A stretch of DNA of 64,000 bases from Candidatus Methylomicrobium oryzae (GTDB lineage Bacteria > Pseudomonadota > Gammaproteobacteria > Methylococcales > Methylomonadaceae). The position numbers and the translations under genes were made by a program. Shown here in pieces: positions 9,133 through 18,497 of this stretch; within the stretch, counting starts at the first letter, position 1, and each line of letters starts with the position of its first letter. Under the pieces are notes generated by a model that was given only the letters and a program-made list of their open reading frames with translations, did not search any database and was not told the DNA's origin. The stretch is from the NCBI RefSeq assembly GCF_016745425.1, contig NZ_JAERVK010000004.1, positions 157,721 to 221,720 of the forward strand. The letters run 5' to 3'.

Positions 9133-9753
9133 TTATAACAAATCGCACTGCATCGCAATCTTCATCAACTCCGCGAGACTGTCCGCCTGCAGTTTTTCCA
9201 TGATGCGCGCCCGGTGCGCATCGACGGTGCGATTGCTGACCTTCAGGATTTTGGCCGATTCCTTATTGGAATGGCTGCTGATGATCAAGCGCAGGACTTC
9301 CATTTCGCGCGGCGTCAGTTGCCCCAGCCGCTGCAGGATCTCGCGCTTCAGGGACTGCTGGGATCGGGCATAGATATCCTTATGGATGCCCTCGGCGATG
9401 CGTTCCAGCAACACGCTGTTTTCGAAAGGCTTTTCCAGGAAATCGATAGCGCCCGCACGGAACGCTTTCGCGGAATCGGCAACCTCGGCATGGCCGCTAA
9501 TGAAAATGATCGGAATATCAAGACTCCGTTCATTCAATGCCTTCTGCAGTTCCAGGCCGCTCATCTCCGGCATTCTGACATCCAGCAACAGGCAGCCCGG
9601 CCGTTCGGGGTCGTAGCAGTCCAAAAACTCCAGCGCGGAAGCAAAGCTTTGCACGTCGAATCCGGCCGTTTCGATCAGCAAGGTCAACGAATCGCGGATC
9701 GCAAACTCATCGTCTACCAGATAAACCACCGGGTTGTTCTGTTCAAAAACCAT
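9133..9753 (-). CDS. FixJ-type response regulator (REC + LuxR HTH)
   Basis: 206 residues from the ATG at 9753, which has GAAGGAG 8 bases upstream; an earlier in-frame codon would overlap the kinase further. The receiver has acidic residues VDDE near 13-16, phospho-acceptor D58 (LLLDVRMPEMSG) and the switch lysine in FLEKPF. The C-terminal LuxR-type helix-turn-helix is LTPREMEVLRLI...SNRTVDAHRARIMEKL (about residues 138-190). It overlaps the 3' end of the PAS kinase gene by 11 bp, so the two are a coupled pair. Targets are unknown; a candidate operator lies in the divergent region at 11300-11321. Confidence 0.93.
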   Translation of the reverse strand: MVFEQNNPVVYLVDDEFAIRDSLTLLIETAGFDVQSFASALEFLDCYDPERPGCLLLDVRMPEMSGLELQKALNERSLDIPIIFISGHAEVADSAKAFRAGAIDFLEKPFENSVLLERIAEGIHKDIYARSQQSLKREILQRLGQLTPREMEVLRLIISSHSNKESAKILKVSNRTVDAHRARIMEKLQADSLAELMKIAMQCDLL

Positions 9754-11092
9754 TCGCCTGCTCCTTCGAAGGCAAAGTGACATAAAAAGTACAGCCGTTG
9801 CCGGGGAGACTATTAAAACGCAACGCCCCGTGATGCGCCTCGATCAGCGAGCGGCTGATCGACAATCCCATGCCCATGCCGTTTTTTTTGGTCGTATAAA
9901 AAGGGGTCATGATTTTCGCAAGTTCGGCAGCGGCAATCCCGGGCCCGTTGTCTTCGACTCCGATCTCGATGAATCGGCGACCATCCAGCCGGGTGTGTAT
10001 CGCGAGCCGGCGCGGATGATCGTGAGCAAGATCTTTCATGGCTTCGATTGCATTTCTAAGCAAATTCAACACCACCTGTTCGATTTGGACCTCATTGACA
10101 TAGACCAGCGGCAAATCATTCGTCAACTCCAAGCCGAGCTTGATATTTTGCAGCTTGATATCGTCCGAACAAAGTCCAATGCAATCCCTGATCAATTGAT
10201 TGATGCAGACCAGTGTCCGCGTAGCGGTTTTCGAGCGGATAAAATCGCGCATGCGGTGAATGATCTGGCCGGCGCGCAGCGCCTGCTGATGGGTTTTAGC
10301 GAGAATCCCGGCCAGTTTTTCGGTATCGAGGCGAGGCATTTTAAGCAGGTTCAAACTGACTTCCGTATAGGCGACGATGGCGGTCAGTGGCTGATTCACT
10401 TCATGCGCGATGCCCGACGCCATCTCGCCCATCAAGCCGAGGCGGGTGACATGCGCCAGCTCTTCCAAATGCTCCCGGTTTTCCTGCTCCTGCAACTTGC
10501 GCTGACTGGTATCGCGCAGGATGCCGGTAAAATAAATCTCGCCGTCGATAAAAAACTCGGCTAACGACAAATCCAGCGGCACGGTCCACCCGCCTTTGTG
10601 CAGGCCTTCGACCTCCCGTATGCTGCCGATGATTTTAGAATGGCCGTGATCGATATAATCCTTTATATGCCGGTCATGCTGTACGCCTTGTTCGGACGGC
10701 ATCAGCATATTGATGCTCCTGCCTACCAACTCTTCTTCGGCATAGCCGAGTATCGCCTTAATTGCGGCATTCGCGGTGACCACACAACCGTTGCGGTCTA
10801 TCGTGATGATGCCTTCGACCGCCGCATTAAAAATCGAGTTGAGCTTGGCCTCCCGTTCCCGCAGGCGCTGCTTTGACTCCTCAAGCGCCGCAATATTCCG
10901 TCTCAACGCCTGGTTGCTCTCGGTCAGCTCGCGCGTCTGCTCGGCTAATTTTTGCTCCAGTATTCCGATTCTTTCTTCAGACGCCAGCAGCCTTTGCTGT
11001 GCGATAGACAGGCATTTTCGCAATTCGGCGGCTTCCACCGACGGTTTATCGCAAAATCCGAGGGCAATTGATGAATTGGATTCGGAGGTCAT
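9743..11092 (-). CDS. FixL-like PAS sensor histidine kinase
   Basis: 449 residues with no membrane segment. Order: coiled coil (about 20-85), one PAS domain (about 85-195), HisKA with phospho-acceptor H230 (GIAHEVNQPLTAIVAY), and HATPase (NLLRNAIEAM; VEDNGPGI; GMGMGLSISRSLIEAHHG). By motif alignment with rhizobial FixL, the PAS retains the proximal heme histidine (H139 in VQHD) and the signalling arginine 20 residues later (R159 in IIGSIRE). The second arginine of FixL, six residues after the histidine, is an aspartate here. Heme-based oxygen sensing is therefore plausible but inferred. The cognate regulator is the overlapping FixJ-like gene. Confidence 0.92.
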   Translation of the reverse strand: MTSESNSSIALGFCDKPSVEAAELRKCLSIAQQRLLASEERIGILEQKLAEQTRELTESNQALRRNIAALEESKQRLREREAKLNSIFNAAVEGIITIDRNGCVVTANAAIKAILGYAEEELVGRSINMLMPSEQGVQHDRHIKDYIDHGHSKIIGSIREVEGLHKGGWTVPLDLSLAEFFIDGEIYFTGILRDTSQRKLQEQENREHLEELAHVTRLGLMGEMASGIAHEVNQPLTAIVAYTEVSLNLLKMPRLDTEKLAGILAKTHQQALRAGQIIHRMRDFIRSKTATRTLVCINQLIRDCIGLCSDDIKLQNIKLGLELTNDLPLVYVNEVQIEQVVLNLLRNAIEAMKDLAHDHPRRLAIHTRLDGRRFIEIGVEDNGPGIAAAELAKIMTPFYTTKKNGMGMGLSISRSLIEAHHGALRFNSLPGNGCTFYVTLPSKEQANGF

Positions 11093-11299
11093 AAATCAAT
11101 AAATCGGCAAATGGCCAAATGTCGCTATTGCATATCCGTTAGAATAAGGAGAGCGCCGTGGTTTTTAACTCGAGCGGAGATTCTACAGTATCAAGATCCC
11201 GCGGAAACTATATTATCTTAACAACTCCCTGATAAAAGCCTCGGTAAATGCTTGTGTCCGGTGAATACTGAGACTTCGGCCTTCATAAAAAAGCTCAAT

Positions 11300-11321
11300 T
11301 TCGTATAGGTATTTGTACGAA
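11300..11321. promoter_or_regulatory. inverted repeat, candidate operator in the divergent region
   Basis: TTCGTA at 11300-11305 and TACGAA at 11316-11321 are perfect inverted arms around a 10-base spacer, in a 297-bp AT-rich gap between the FixL-like gene and the DUF2934/ftsH gene group. The symmetry suits a dimeric regulator such as the neighbouring FixJ-like protein. Binding is inferred. Confidence 0.4.
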
Positions 11322-11389
11322 TTGCCGAATGCCGATTATTGTTGCTAGCATCCTAAAGTCATTAGGTTAGCGATTATTCAGGAGCTCCA

Positions 11390-11596
11390 ATGAATATACC
11401 CGATAAATCCTTGAATACTGATACATACGGAAATACGGACCCCGACAAATTCCGACTGATGGTTGAGGAACGGGCCTACTTTAAAGCCGAAAGGCGAGGA
11501 TTTGCAAGCGGACATGAACTGGACGACTGGCTGGAGGCCGAACAGGAAATAAGCAACCAGTGCCGCTATTGGTATTTGGATAACGACCCATCCTGA
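11390..11596 (+). CDS. DUF2934 small protein
   Basis: 68 residues, mostly acidic, with the DUF2934 pattern ERAYFKAERRGFASGHELDDWLEAEQEI (aromatic, glycine, histidine, WLxAE). The function of the family is unknown. A strong RBS (CAGGAG) precedes the ATG. It is the first gene of a same-strand group with the M41-like peptidase (47 bp later) and ftsH, and is divergent from the FixL-like kinase, so stress-linked expression is possible. Confidence 0.8.
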   Translation: MNIPDKSLNTDTYGNTDPDKFRLMVEERAYFKAERRGFASGHELDDWLEAEQEISNQCRYWYLDNDPS

Positions 11597-11643
11597 TCTC
11601 AGGGCATTTTTTAAACCCTATCTGAAAAAGAACGAGGTATACC

Positions 11644-12315
11644 ATGAGACGCAACATTCATGTCAATAATGCCGCCGCGTATACGCCGGAAATACGCAGA
11701 CGCTGCGTCGCCTATCATGAAGCCGGCCATGCCGCAGCCATTTATCTGATCAACCGGATGCGCAGCATTCCTCCGCTCTTATTCAACCTGAGATTCAGCG
11801 TCGCTCACTCCGATACCGTTACCGATTTTCAGACCGCTTACGAAAACTATATCGCCTGCATCGAAGGTGGCCGCCTGCTGCACACATTGCCCGATACGCT
11901 GGACGATTTCCGGTATATATCGGTGGAAAACGGGCAAGATTGGATTCGAAATCCGGAAAATTTATTGAATGCCTTCGAGGCGGACGTGATTAATCTGCTC
12001 GCCGGCTCCCTGGCGGAAGCCAAATTTGTCGCGGAAATGGATGACGAAATCTTTACTTACCGGCTGGTCGATCCGCCCGCGCTGGAAAATTACGGCGGTT
12101 CCTTCGACCTGGCGCTAATCGAGGACTACTTGCAGCGCTACTCGCCCGATCAACAGACCCGGGATCAGAAATTGAACCAATTACATCAGGTAGCATTCAA
12201 TTTCATAAATGATTATCATAACTGGCGCGCCATCTCCAAACTTGCGGAATTTATACTTGCGGCCGATAAGGATACGATTTGCTCCGAAGAAGTCGCGACA
12301 ATCTTGGGGGAGTAA
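11644..12315 (+). CDS. Stand-alone M41 (FtsH-like) zinc-peptidase domain protein
   Basis: 223 residues. The zinc motif HEAGH is at residues 25-29 (VAYHEAGHAAAIYLI). Further on, LLAGSLAEAKF (about 120) and GGSFDLALIEDYL with D155 match the place of the FtsH region that carries the third zinc ligand. There is no AAA ATPase domain and no obvious signal peptide. It lies upstream of a full-length FtsH on the same strand with a weak terminator between. It could be a partner or regulator of that protease, or an independent peptidase. Activity is inferred from motifs only. Confidence 0.7.
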   Translation: MRRNIHVNNAAAYTPEIRRRCVAYHEAGHAAAIYLINRMRSIPPLLFNLRFSVAHSDTVTDFQTAYENYIACIEGGRLLHTLPDTLDDFRYISVENGQDWIRNPENLLNAFEADVINLLAGSLAEAKFVAEMDDEIFTYRLVDPPALENYGGSFDLALIEDYLQRYSPDQQTRDQKLNQLHQVAFNFINDYHNWRAISKLAEFILAADKDTICSEEVATILGE

Positions 12316-12338
12316 AGCCTCCTGCACGGGCTTTTTTT
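12314..12338 (+). terminator. weak terminator after the M41-like gene
   Basis: A 6-bp stem AAAGCC / GGCTTT followed by further Ts, starting at the stop codon of the M41-like gene. It may reduce rather than block read-through into ftsH. Confidence 0.5.
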
Positions 12339-12457
12339 ACCGCGTCGAACGCAGGCGATTCCATCGCCGCAGCGTGGTATCGATCTTTATTCGGATTGAT
12401 AAAAACGCATCGCCGACTCTCCCATCAGGATAAAAAACCAACCTCCGGGAAAACCTC

Positions 12458-14404
12458 ATGGAAAAGCGTGAAAACGATATTGTGAAATTAGTGATCGCAT
12501 CTTTAAGCCAGTTTATTAACTTTTTGAAAAACCTGCTGGGACGCGCGATGCATTTTCTGACCGACAAGGAACGGCCGGTCGATCTGAATAAAGCGCCGGA
12601 CATGGATCCGAAACAAAAAAGAATCATCATTTTTACGCTCGGCTTCATCCTGCTGCTGCTCGCCTTCAATAACCTACAGGAAATCCGTCAGAGCGAAATC
12701 CCGTTCAGCCAATTCATGACATTGATGCAGGAAGGGAAGATCGACAAAGTGGTCGTCTCGGAACATTACCTCAGCGGCGTCATTAAACCCGAAGCCGGCG
12801 AAAGCACAGGCAAACCTTTCACGACGGTGCCGCTCTGGCACTCCGACCTGGCCGAAATGCTCGCCAAGAACAAAGTGGATTTCGTCGTCAGAAGCGGCGA
12901 CAACTGGCTGTCCAATCTGATTTTCAACTGGATCATCCCGATCTTCATTTTCGTGTTCATCTGGTCCTGGCTGCTTCGCCGCAGCGGTGCTGCCGCCGGT
13001 CCGCAGGCATTTCTGAATATCGGCAACAAGGCCCGGATTCACCAGGATACGCAGCCAAAAATCACTTTCAAGGATGTCGCCGGCGCCGACAGCGCCAAGC
13101 AGGAACTCGGTGAGTCGATCGATTTTCTGAAAAATCCGGAAAAAATCCAGAAACTCGGCGGCCGCATGCCGAAAGGCGTGCTGTTGGTTGGCCCGCCCGG
13201 CACCGGCAAGACGCTGCTCGCCCGCGCAGTTTCGGGTGAAGCGCAAGTACCGTTTTTCAACATCAGCGGTTCGGAATTCATCGAACTGTTCGTGGGCGTC
13301 GGCGCGGCCCGCGTTCGCGATTTATTCGAACAGGCGCGCAACAAGGCGCCGTGCATCATCTTCATCGACGAACTCGATGCAATCGGCCGCTCGCGCGGCG
13401 GCCCGGTAGTCATGGGTGGACACGACGAACGCGAGCAAACCCTGAATCAACTGCTGACCGAAATGGACGGCTTCGACACCTCCGTCGGGGTCGTGGTGAT
13501 GGCGGCCAGCAACCGGCCCGAGGTTCTCGACAAGGCGCTGCTCCGCGCCGGCCGCTTCGACCGCCAGATCATTGTCGACAAGCCCGATCTGCAGGACCGC
13601 ATCGAAATCCTGAAACTGCATACGCAGAGAATGATCCTGGCCAAGAACATCGATCTTGCAGTGATTGCCCGGCGCACGCCCGGCCTGGTCGGGGCCGATC
13701 TTGCGAATATTGCGAATGAAGCCGCGATTCTGGCGATTCGCAACGGTCACACGCAGGTGGAAATGCAGGACTTCGAAGCCGCGATCGACCGCATTCTGGC
13801 CGGTCCGGAAAAGAAGAGCCGGGTGTTGAACCCGGAAGAAAAACGCCGGGTCGCTTTTCACGAGGCCGGACACGCGCTGGTCGCGGAAACCGTACCGACC
13901 GGCCAGCCCGTGCATAAGATCTCGATCATTCCGCGCGGTGTAGCAGGACTGGGGCATACCTTGCAACTGCCGGTCGAAGAAAAATTCCTTGCGACCGAAG
14001 ACGAACTGAAAGACCAGATCGCGATTCTGATGGGGGGACGGATGGCGGAAGAAACCGTGTTCGGCAATGTTTCGACCGGCGCGCAAAACGACCTCGAAAA
14101 AGCGACCGAAATTGCACGCAATATGGTCTGCAGCCTCGGCATGAGCAAGAAGCTCGGGCCGCCGGTCTACGGCAGACGCCAGCATTTGCAGTTTCTGGAA
14201 TCCGAAGTCTCCGAATACCGCAATTACAGCGACATCACGGCCAGCCTGATCGATGCCGAAATCAAGATGCTGATCGAGGAAGGCGAAAGCCGGGCGCGCG
14301 AAATTCTGACCACAAAGCGCACAATGCTCGACAAACTGGCCAATCTGCTGCAGGAAAAAGAAGTCGTGAACCGGGAAGAAGTCACTGCCCTGATGGGCAA
14401 GTAA
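12458..14404 (+). CDS. ftsH: ATP-dependent zinc metalloprotease FtsH
   Basis: 648 residues. FtsH is a membrane-anchored AAA protease that extracts and degrades membrane and regulatory proteins. Seen here: an N-terminal cytoplasmic extension of about 50 residues, TM1 (about 55-72), a periplasmic segment, TM2 (about 148-170), Walker A GPPGTGKT at 245, Walker [12 protein letters not shown], the second region of homology around RAGRFDRQI, the zinc motif HEAGH at 468-472 and the third ligand D545 (GAQNDLEKA). The extension before TM1 is longer than in housekeeping FtsH, and no rrmJ/ftsJ or folP gene adjoins it. It may be a second, stress-specific FtsH paralogue. Confidence 0.95.
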   Translation: MEKRENDIVKLVIASLSQFINFLKNLLGRAMHFLTDKERPVDLNKAPDMDPKQKRIIIFTLGFILLLLAFNNLQEIRQSEIPFSQFMTLMQEGKIDKVVVSEHYLSGVIKPEAGESTGKPFTTVPLWHSDLAEMLAKNKVDFVVRSGDNWLSNLIFNWIIPIFIFVFIWSWLLRRSGAAAGPQAFLNIGNKARIHQDTQPKITFKDVAGADSAKQELGESIDFLKNPEKIQKLGGRMPKGVLLVGPPGTGKTLLARAVSGEAQVPFFNISGSEFIELFVGVGAARVRDLFEQARNKAPCIIFIDELDAIGRSRGGPVVMGGHDEREQTLNQLLTEMDGFDTSVGVVVMAASNRPEVLDKALLRAGRFDRQIIVDKPDLQDRIEILKLHTQRMILAKNIDLAVIARRTPGLVGADLANIANEAAILAIRNGHTQVEMQDFEAAIDRILAGPEKKSRVLNPEEKRRVAFHEAGHALVAETVPTGQPVHKISIIPRGVAGLGHTLQLPVEEKFLATEDELKDQIAILMGGRMAEETVFGNVSTGAQNDLEKATEIARNMVCSLGMSKKLGPPVYGRRQHLQFLESEVSEYRNYSDITASLIDAEIKMLIEEGESRAREILTTKRTMLDKLANLLQEKEVVNREEVTALMGK

Positions 14405-14419
14405 TTTTTACCCTTCAGC

Positions 14420-14455
14420 CCACCGCACCCTTACCGGTGCGGTGGCTTTTCTTTT
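14420..14455 (+). terminator. ftsH rho-independent terminator
   Basis: A perfect 10-bp stem CCACCGCACC / GGTGCGGTGG with a 6-base loop, followed by CTTTTCTTTT, 15 bp after the ftsH stop. Confidence 0.9.
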
Positions 14456-14477
14456 AGCGACCGATACGCCCCCGGAT

Positions 14478-15062
14478 TCAGATAAGAATATTCTTCGCAA
14501 TCGCATAGAATCTTTTCCGCTCTTCGATGCCGTTCAAGCCGCCGTTAATCGAAATGCTGATAAATTCGACCGGAGAAACGTCATGAACCTGGCCGCCGTA
14601 TTTCTTCTTTAAAACTGCGCCGTCGGGTTCGTTGGCCGCATCGTTCAAATGCCGTCCGTCCCAAAACTCGCAGGCGCTCCATACCGCATATTCGGGCTGT
14701 TCGAGTAATTCGGGGGAATCAATGAACAAATTTTCATTCCCTTTTTTGATTCCTAGCTGCAAATAATTGGCGCGCCCGGTGGTCTGAAAAATCCCCCGCC
14801 CTTTGAACCGGGCTCCGTCTCCCGTCTTTGTATTGCCTAAATCCTTGCGTCCTTCATAAGCATTGCCGGAGGCATATTCTTCGAGCGTCCGGAACCGGTC
14901 TGTTTCGTGGCAAGCCTGCGCCAGAAAATGCGCATATTCATGCGGCCTATCGATTTCATAGGCAGGGCAGATTTTATTGATCCAATCCGCCAATGCGGAC
15001 ATTAGAGGGGTAGATTTGCCCGCAATGGCAGCCAAATGTTGTTCAGTAATGGTATAAGACAT
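14478..15062 (-). CDS. GH19 chitinase-like lysozyme / endolysin-type protein
   Basis: 194 residues. The GH19 core is seen: FLAQACHETDRFRTLEEYASG (catalytic glutamate in HET), YEGRKDLGNTKTGDGARFKGRG, IFQTTGRANY and a C-terminal SISINGGLNGIEERKRFY block. Family members hydrolyse beta-1,4 links in chitin or peptidoglycan; short bacterial forms like this are typical of phage endolysins. No signal peptide, holin or other phage gene is visible nearby, so it is an isolated gene, perhaps a prophage remnant or an effector. It converges on ftsH across that gene's terminator. Confidence 0.88.
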   Translation of the reverse strand: MSYTITEQHLAAIAGKSTPLMSALADWINKICPAYEIDRPHEYAHFLAQACHETDRFRTLEEYASGNAYEGRKDLGNTKTGDGARFKGRGIFQTTGRANYLQLGIKKGNENLFIDSPELLEQPEYAVWSACEFWDGRHLNDAANEPDGAVLKKKYGGQVHDVSPVEFISISINGGLNGIEERKRFYAIAKNILI

Positions 15063-15367
15063 AAATACTCCTCAAGCAGAAACCGAAAGCCGCCGTTCAT
15101 CAGTCCCGTGGATCGTACCGGACTTAAATCCGCAGAAGGATTATGACAATAGAATTTTCCGACGCCGAATGCATTGCTACCGATCAGGGTTAAGATCATT
15201 TGTCATATCTAACGACCATCATCTAGAATTTTCCATCATACTCTTTTTTAACCTTTTTACAAAGATAAGCTTACACTCTAACCATTTTTCGCGGCAATGG
15301 GTTGGCTACGGGGCTGTTCCGGCAAAGCGGGCGAACCCGCTCGAATAATCGCCTTTCGAATATCTCG
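15063..15367. other. intergenic region, no gene seen
   Basis: About 305 bp between the divergent GH19 and DUF3175 genes. It is AT-rich in its second half (15200-15290), suited to promoters for both sides. No RNA gene or repeat was recognised. Confidence 0.6.
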
Positions 15368-15679
15368 ATGACTCGAAAACAGCAAACCAACGATTCAAGC
15401 AAGACCGCTCCATACAAATGGTCGGCCAAAGTCACGCGCGAAAGCAATGCCCTTAGCCTGGAACAGGGCGTCTTTACCTGGAAAGATCCGCAGCGGATTG
15501 CCGAATCGCTGAGGAACTCGGCCGAAGCAAGCACGCGCCGCAAGGCCGAACCGTTCCGCTCGGCAATGTCGATGCTGGTATTTTACATCAACCGCGCCGG
15601 CAAGAATCTGGCGCCCGAACAGAAGCAAATCCTTGAGCAGGCCAAACGGGCGCTGCGCGATTTGTATGGAAAAAAATGA
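15368..15679 (+). CDS. DUF3175 family protein
   Basis: 103 residues from the ATG at 15368 (MTRKQQTNDSSK). Features of DUF3175 are the KWSAKVTRESNALSLEQGVF and WKDPQRIAESL blocks, then a helical, basic C-terminus ending in LRDLYGKK. The family function is unknown to me. The frame extends 22 codons upstream, but the conserved part begins after this ATG. It converges with the DUF815 ATPase gene across a 27-bp gap. Confidence 0.75.
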   Translation: MTRKQQTNDSSKTAPYKWSAKVTRESNALSLEQGVFTWKDPQRIAESLRNSAEASTRRKAEPFRSAMSMLVFYINRAGKNLAPEQKQILEQAKRALRDLYGKK

Positions 15680-15706
15680 GAGAGACCCGTTACCCCAAAA
15701 CGCACC

Positions 15707-16489
15707 TTACTGGTTTTCTTGCCGATGCCGCTCGGAAAACAGGTTGAAAAATTGTTTCGCCGTCCTGCCGCTTTTCACAGCCCGCTTTTGCGCAAACTCC
15801 AATGCCTCCCGGTGTAATCGATCCCGATCGCCGCTATAGGCGGGAAAATAACTGTCGACGATGTTCAGGTAAGTCTGGGTCGAATGCGGATAGAACGCCA
15901 GCCATAAGCCGAAACGGTCCGATAGCGAAATCTGTTCTTCGACCGCATCGGAATAATGCACCTCGCCATCCACCAGACGAGTGTCGAGATTATCGCTCAT
16001 CCGTTCCGGAAGCAAATGCCGGCGATTCGACGTCGCATACACCAGTACGTTCTCGGGCGGCAGCTCGATCGAGCCTTCGAGCACACTTTTCAGCGACTTG
16101 TAACGGCGGTCGTGCGCTTCAAACGAGAGATCATCGCAGTAAACGATGAAGCGTTGCGGCAGTTCGCGGATTTCGTCGACAATCTCGGGCAAGTAAACCA
16201 GATCCTGTTTATCTACTTCAATGATCCTGAGCCCCTCCTCTCGGAATTCGTTCAAAAGTGCCTTGATCAGCGATGACTTGCCGGTGCCCCGGGCTCCCCA
16301 GAGCAAGGCATTATTGGCCGGCATTCCGGATAGGAAACGTGCGGTATTATCGAGCAATTGCCGTTTCTGTTCGTCGATGCCGACCAGATCCTTTAGCCGA
16401 ATCGTATCCAGACGGGCGACAGGGCGTAAACACTCTTTATGCTGGCGCCAAATGGCGGCATGCGTAGTATGCCAATCGTTGGGCTTCAC
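15707..16489 (-). CDS. AAA ATPase, DUF815 family
   Basis: 260 residues from a GTG with AGGATC upstream. Walker A is ALLWGARGTGKSSLIKALL (about residue 63), Walker B FIVYCDDLSFE (about 122), and a sensor region reads VLVYATSNRRHLLPE. DUF815 ATPases resemble DnaA/DnaC-type loaders; their cellular role is poorly known. The protein looks complete and soluble. Neighbours give no functional hint. Confidence 0.9.
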   Translation of the reverse strand: MKPNDWHTTHAAIWRQHKECLRPVARLDTIRLKDLVGIDEQKRQLLDNTARFLSGMPANNALLWGARGTGKSSLIKALLNEFREEGLRIIEVDKQDLVYLPEIVDEIRELPQRFIVYCDDLSFEAHDRRYKSLKSVLEGSIELPPENVLVYATSNRRHLLPERMSDNLDTRLVDGEVHYSDAVEEQISLSDRFGLWLAFYPHSTQTYLNIVDSYFPAYSGDRDRLHREALEFAQKRAVKSGRTAKQFFNLFSERHRQENQ

Positions 16490-16571
16490 ACTTTGATCCT
16501 AAGATTTAAAGACAATGGAAACTTGCAAAAATCACCTGCTCAAGAAACAGTAAAGTATCGGGAAAATACGC

Positions 16572-17060
16572 TTAAAGCAAGGAGTCAATCTGATGTGCTT
16601 TCAAACCCCAGCTGAAAAGATTGGCGACCCGTTTATTACTCTGCCTGAGATAGGGCAGTAACATTTGCATCCAGTGGAACAGAAGATGAAACCCAATTTC
16701 GGGATTCCGTTCGAGGAATTGTTTAAGTTTTGGCGCCTTGATGATTGCCATTTGGCAGGGAGTGATGGTCTTGACCGTGGCGCTATACGGTTCGTCGTCG
16801 AAAAAACAGAAATGCGCAAACTCATGACCTTCAAGTAATTCGCAAAGTCCCGACAACATTTGCCGGTCTTCCGAAATTTTTACGTTCGTACATACCGAGA
16901 CTTTTCCCTCAAGTATCACGTAGATATCATTCCCTTTTTCGCCTTCGACAATGACCAGTTGATCTGCGTCGTAGCTTTTGCGATTCCAAAACTGCCCTTC
17001 TACAAATTCGGGGTGCGCAAGCAGCGATTTTAATGAATAGGGCTGAAGCATTTCGAGCAT
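16572..17060 (-). CDS. Cyclic nucleotide-binding domain protein
   Basis: 162 residues from ATG 17060 (MLEMLQPYSLK); a TTG two codons upstream is the alternative. One CNB/Crp-like beta-barrel is visible: QLVIVEGEKGNDIYVILEGKVSVCTNV (about 32-60), with the phosphate-binding cassette less well conserved (EFAHFCFFDDEPYSATVKTI). No DNA-binding helix-turn-helix follows, so this is not a Crp-type regulator but a lone sensor domain. Ligand and partner are unknown. Confidence 0.8.
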   Translation of the reverse strand: MLEMLQPYSLKSLLAHPEFVEGQFWNRKSYDADQLVIVEGEKGNDIYVILEGKVSVCTNVKISEDRQMLSGLCELLEGHEFAHFCFFDDEPYSATVKTITPCQMAIIKAPKLKQFLERNPEIGFHLLFHWMQMLLPYLRQSNKRVANLFSWGLKAHQIDSLL

Positions 17061-17277
17061 AAACAACTCAGTCTACGGAATATATGGCAAAAGCTACTTA
17101 AAAAATTAAAATCCCACGCCCTTGTTTCATCCTCGGGGCAAATGGCCGCGAGAAATTGATCCTTATTAAAATCGATTGGCGAATTTTCGCCCTAATTCCG
17201 GCTTAGTACATTGGCAGGGCATAGGTCGAGCACTCTTTAGCCTCAGTCCCGGCCGGTATTTGGAACATCGTGGATTA

Positions 17278-18282
17278 TCAGCCTTCCAAATGGTATTTCA
17301 CAATCCGCTCGACCTCGTTTTTCGAGCCCAGGATCACCGGCACACGCTGATGCAGGCTCTGCGGCTTCACGTCGAGCATCCGTTCGCGGCCGGTCGTGCA
17401 GGCGCCGCCGGCTTGTTCGACGATGAAAGCGACGGGGTTGGCTTCATACAGCAGGCGAAGCTTATACGGCTTTTTCGGATCGCGACTGTCGTAGGGATAC
17501 AGAAAAACGCCGCCGCGGGTCAGAATCCGGTACACCTCGGCGACCAGCGAGGCGATCCAGCGCATGTTGAAATTCTTGCCGCGCGGACCGTCCGTGCCCT
17601 GCACGCATTCGTCAATATAGCGGCGAACCGGCTCTTCCCAAAAACGCTGATTGGACATATTGATCGCAAATTCGCCGGTATCTTCAGGAATCGTCATGTT
17701 GCGGTGGGTCAGGATGAATTCGCCGATGTCCTGATCCAGCGTAAAGCCGTTTACGCCATGGCCCGTGGTCAGCACCATCATCGTCGAAGGTCCGTACAGG
17801 ACAAAGCCGGCGCAGACCTGTTCCGCGCCTTTGCGAAGGAAATCTTCGGGCTCGGCATCCACACCTTCGCGGCAGCGCAGAATCGAAAAGATCGTGCCGA
17901 CGGTCAGGTTGATGTCGATATTCGACGAGCCGTCCAACGGGTCGAACAAGACCAGATATTTGCCTTTCGGATATTGCGGGGGAATCTTGATCGGCTCGTC
18001 GACTTCTTCGGACAGCATGCCGGCCAGATGCCCCGTCCAGTCCAGCGCCTCGACCATGATTTCGTTGGTAATGATATCGAGTTTCTTCTGCACCTCGCCC
18101 TGCACGTTTTCGGATTCGGCACTGCCGAGCACGCCGATCAGATTGCCGCGATTGACCTTGTGCGAAATCTGTTTACAGGCGGTAACGATGTCATTCAACA
18201 GCATCGTAAACGTTCCCGATGTACCGGGATGCTCGCGCTGCTGTTCGATCAGGAATTGGGTCATCGTGACTTTGTTGGCCAT
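17278..18282 (-). CDS. fbp: Fructose-1,6-bisphosphatase class I
   Basis: 334 residues from the ATG at 18282 ([15 protein letters not shown]), the family-typical start and length; GGAG lies upstream. It hydrolyses fructose-1,6-bisphosphate to fructose-6-phosphate. Catalytic and metal-site motifs are visible: [34 protein letters not shown], and the C-terminal [11 protein letters not shown] and [10 protein letters not shown]. In methylotrophs it can serve gluconeogenesis or regeneration of the formaldehyde acceptor. It stands alone, divergent from feoABC. Confidence 0.96.
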   Translation of the reverse strand: MANKVTMTQFLIEQQREHPGTSGTFTMLLNDIVTACKQISHKVNRGNLIGVLGSAESENVQGEVQKKLDIITNEIMVEALDWTGHLAGMLSEEVDEPIKIPPQYPKGKYLVLFDPLDGSSNIDINLTVGTIFSILRCREGVDAEPEDFLRKGAEQVCAGFVLYGPSTMMVLTTGHGVNGFTLDQDIGEFILTHRNMTIPEDTGEFAINMSNQRFWEEPVRRYIDECVQGTDGPRGKNFNMRWIASLVAEVYRILTRGGVFLYPYDSRDPKKPYKLRLLYEANPVAFIVEQAGGACTTGRERMLDVKPQSLHQRVPVILGSKNEVERIVKYHLEG

Positions 18283-18438
18283 GGATTGTCGGATCTCCGT
18301 TGTAGTTCGTTTCTTACCTGCCAATTATACCCGCTTGGTCCGCATCGAGGTGCCCAAATTCCTGAACCGTAGCGGCTGACCGGCAAATTGTCGCGCCGGT
18401 TTCACAAATGCGGATTTTATGTTATATTTACTATAAAT

Positions 18439-18457
18439 GAGAATGATTATTGATAAC
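18439..18457 (+). promoter_or_regulatory. Fur box candidate upstream of feoABC
   Basis: Bases 18439-18457 match 13 of 19 positions of the classical Fur consensus by my hand alignment (core GAGAATGATTATTGATAAC). It lies 41 bp before the feoA ATG, in an AT-rich promoter-like region. Iron-dependent repression by Fur is the expected regulation. Confidence 0.7.
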
Positions 18458-18497
18458 TGAGTCAATTCAGTAAACGATTCAATTTGAAGGCTATTTT

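Noticed and set aside
17176..18372. 398-codon plus-strand frame opposite fbp
   Set aside because: Mirror of fbp; no coding signal of its own.
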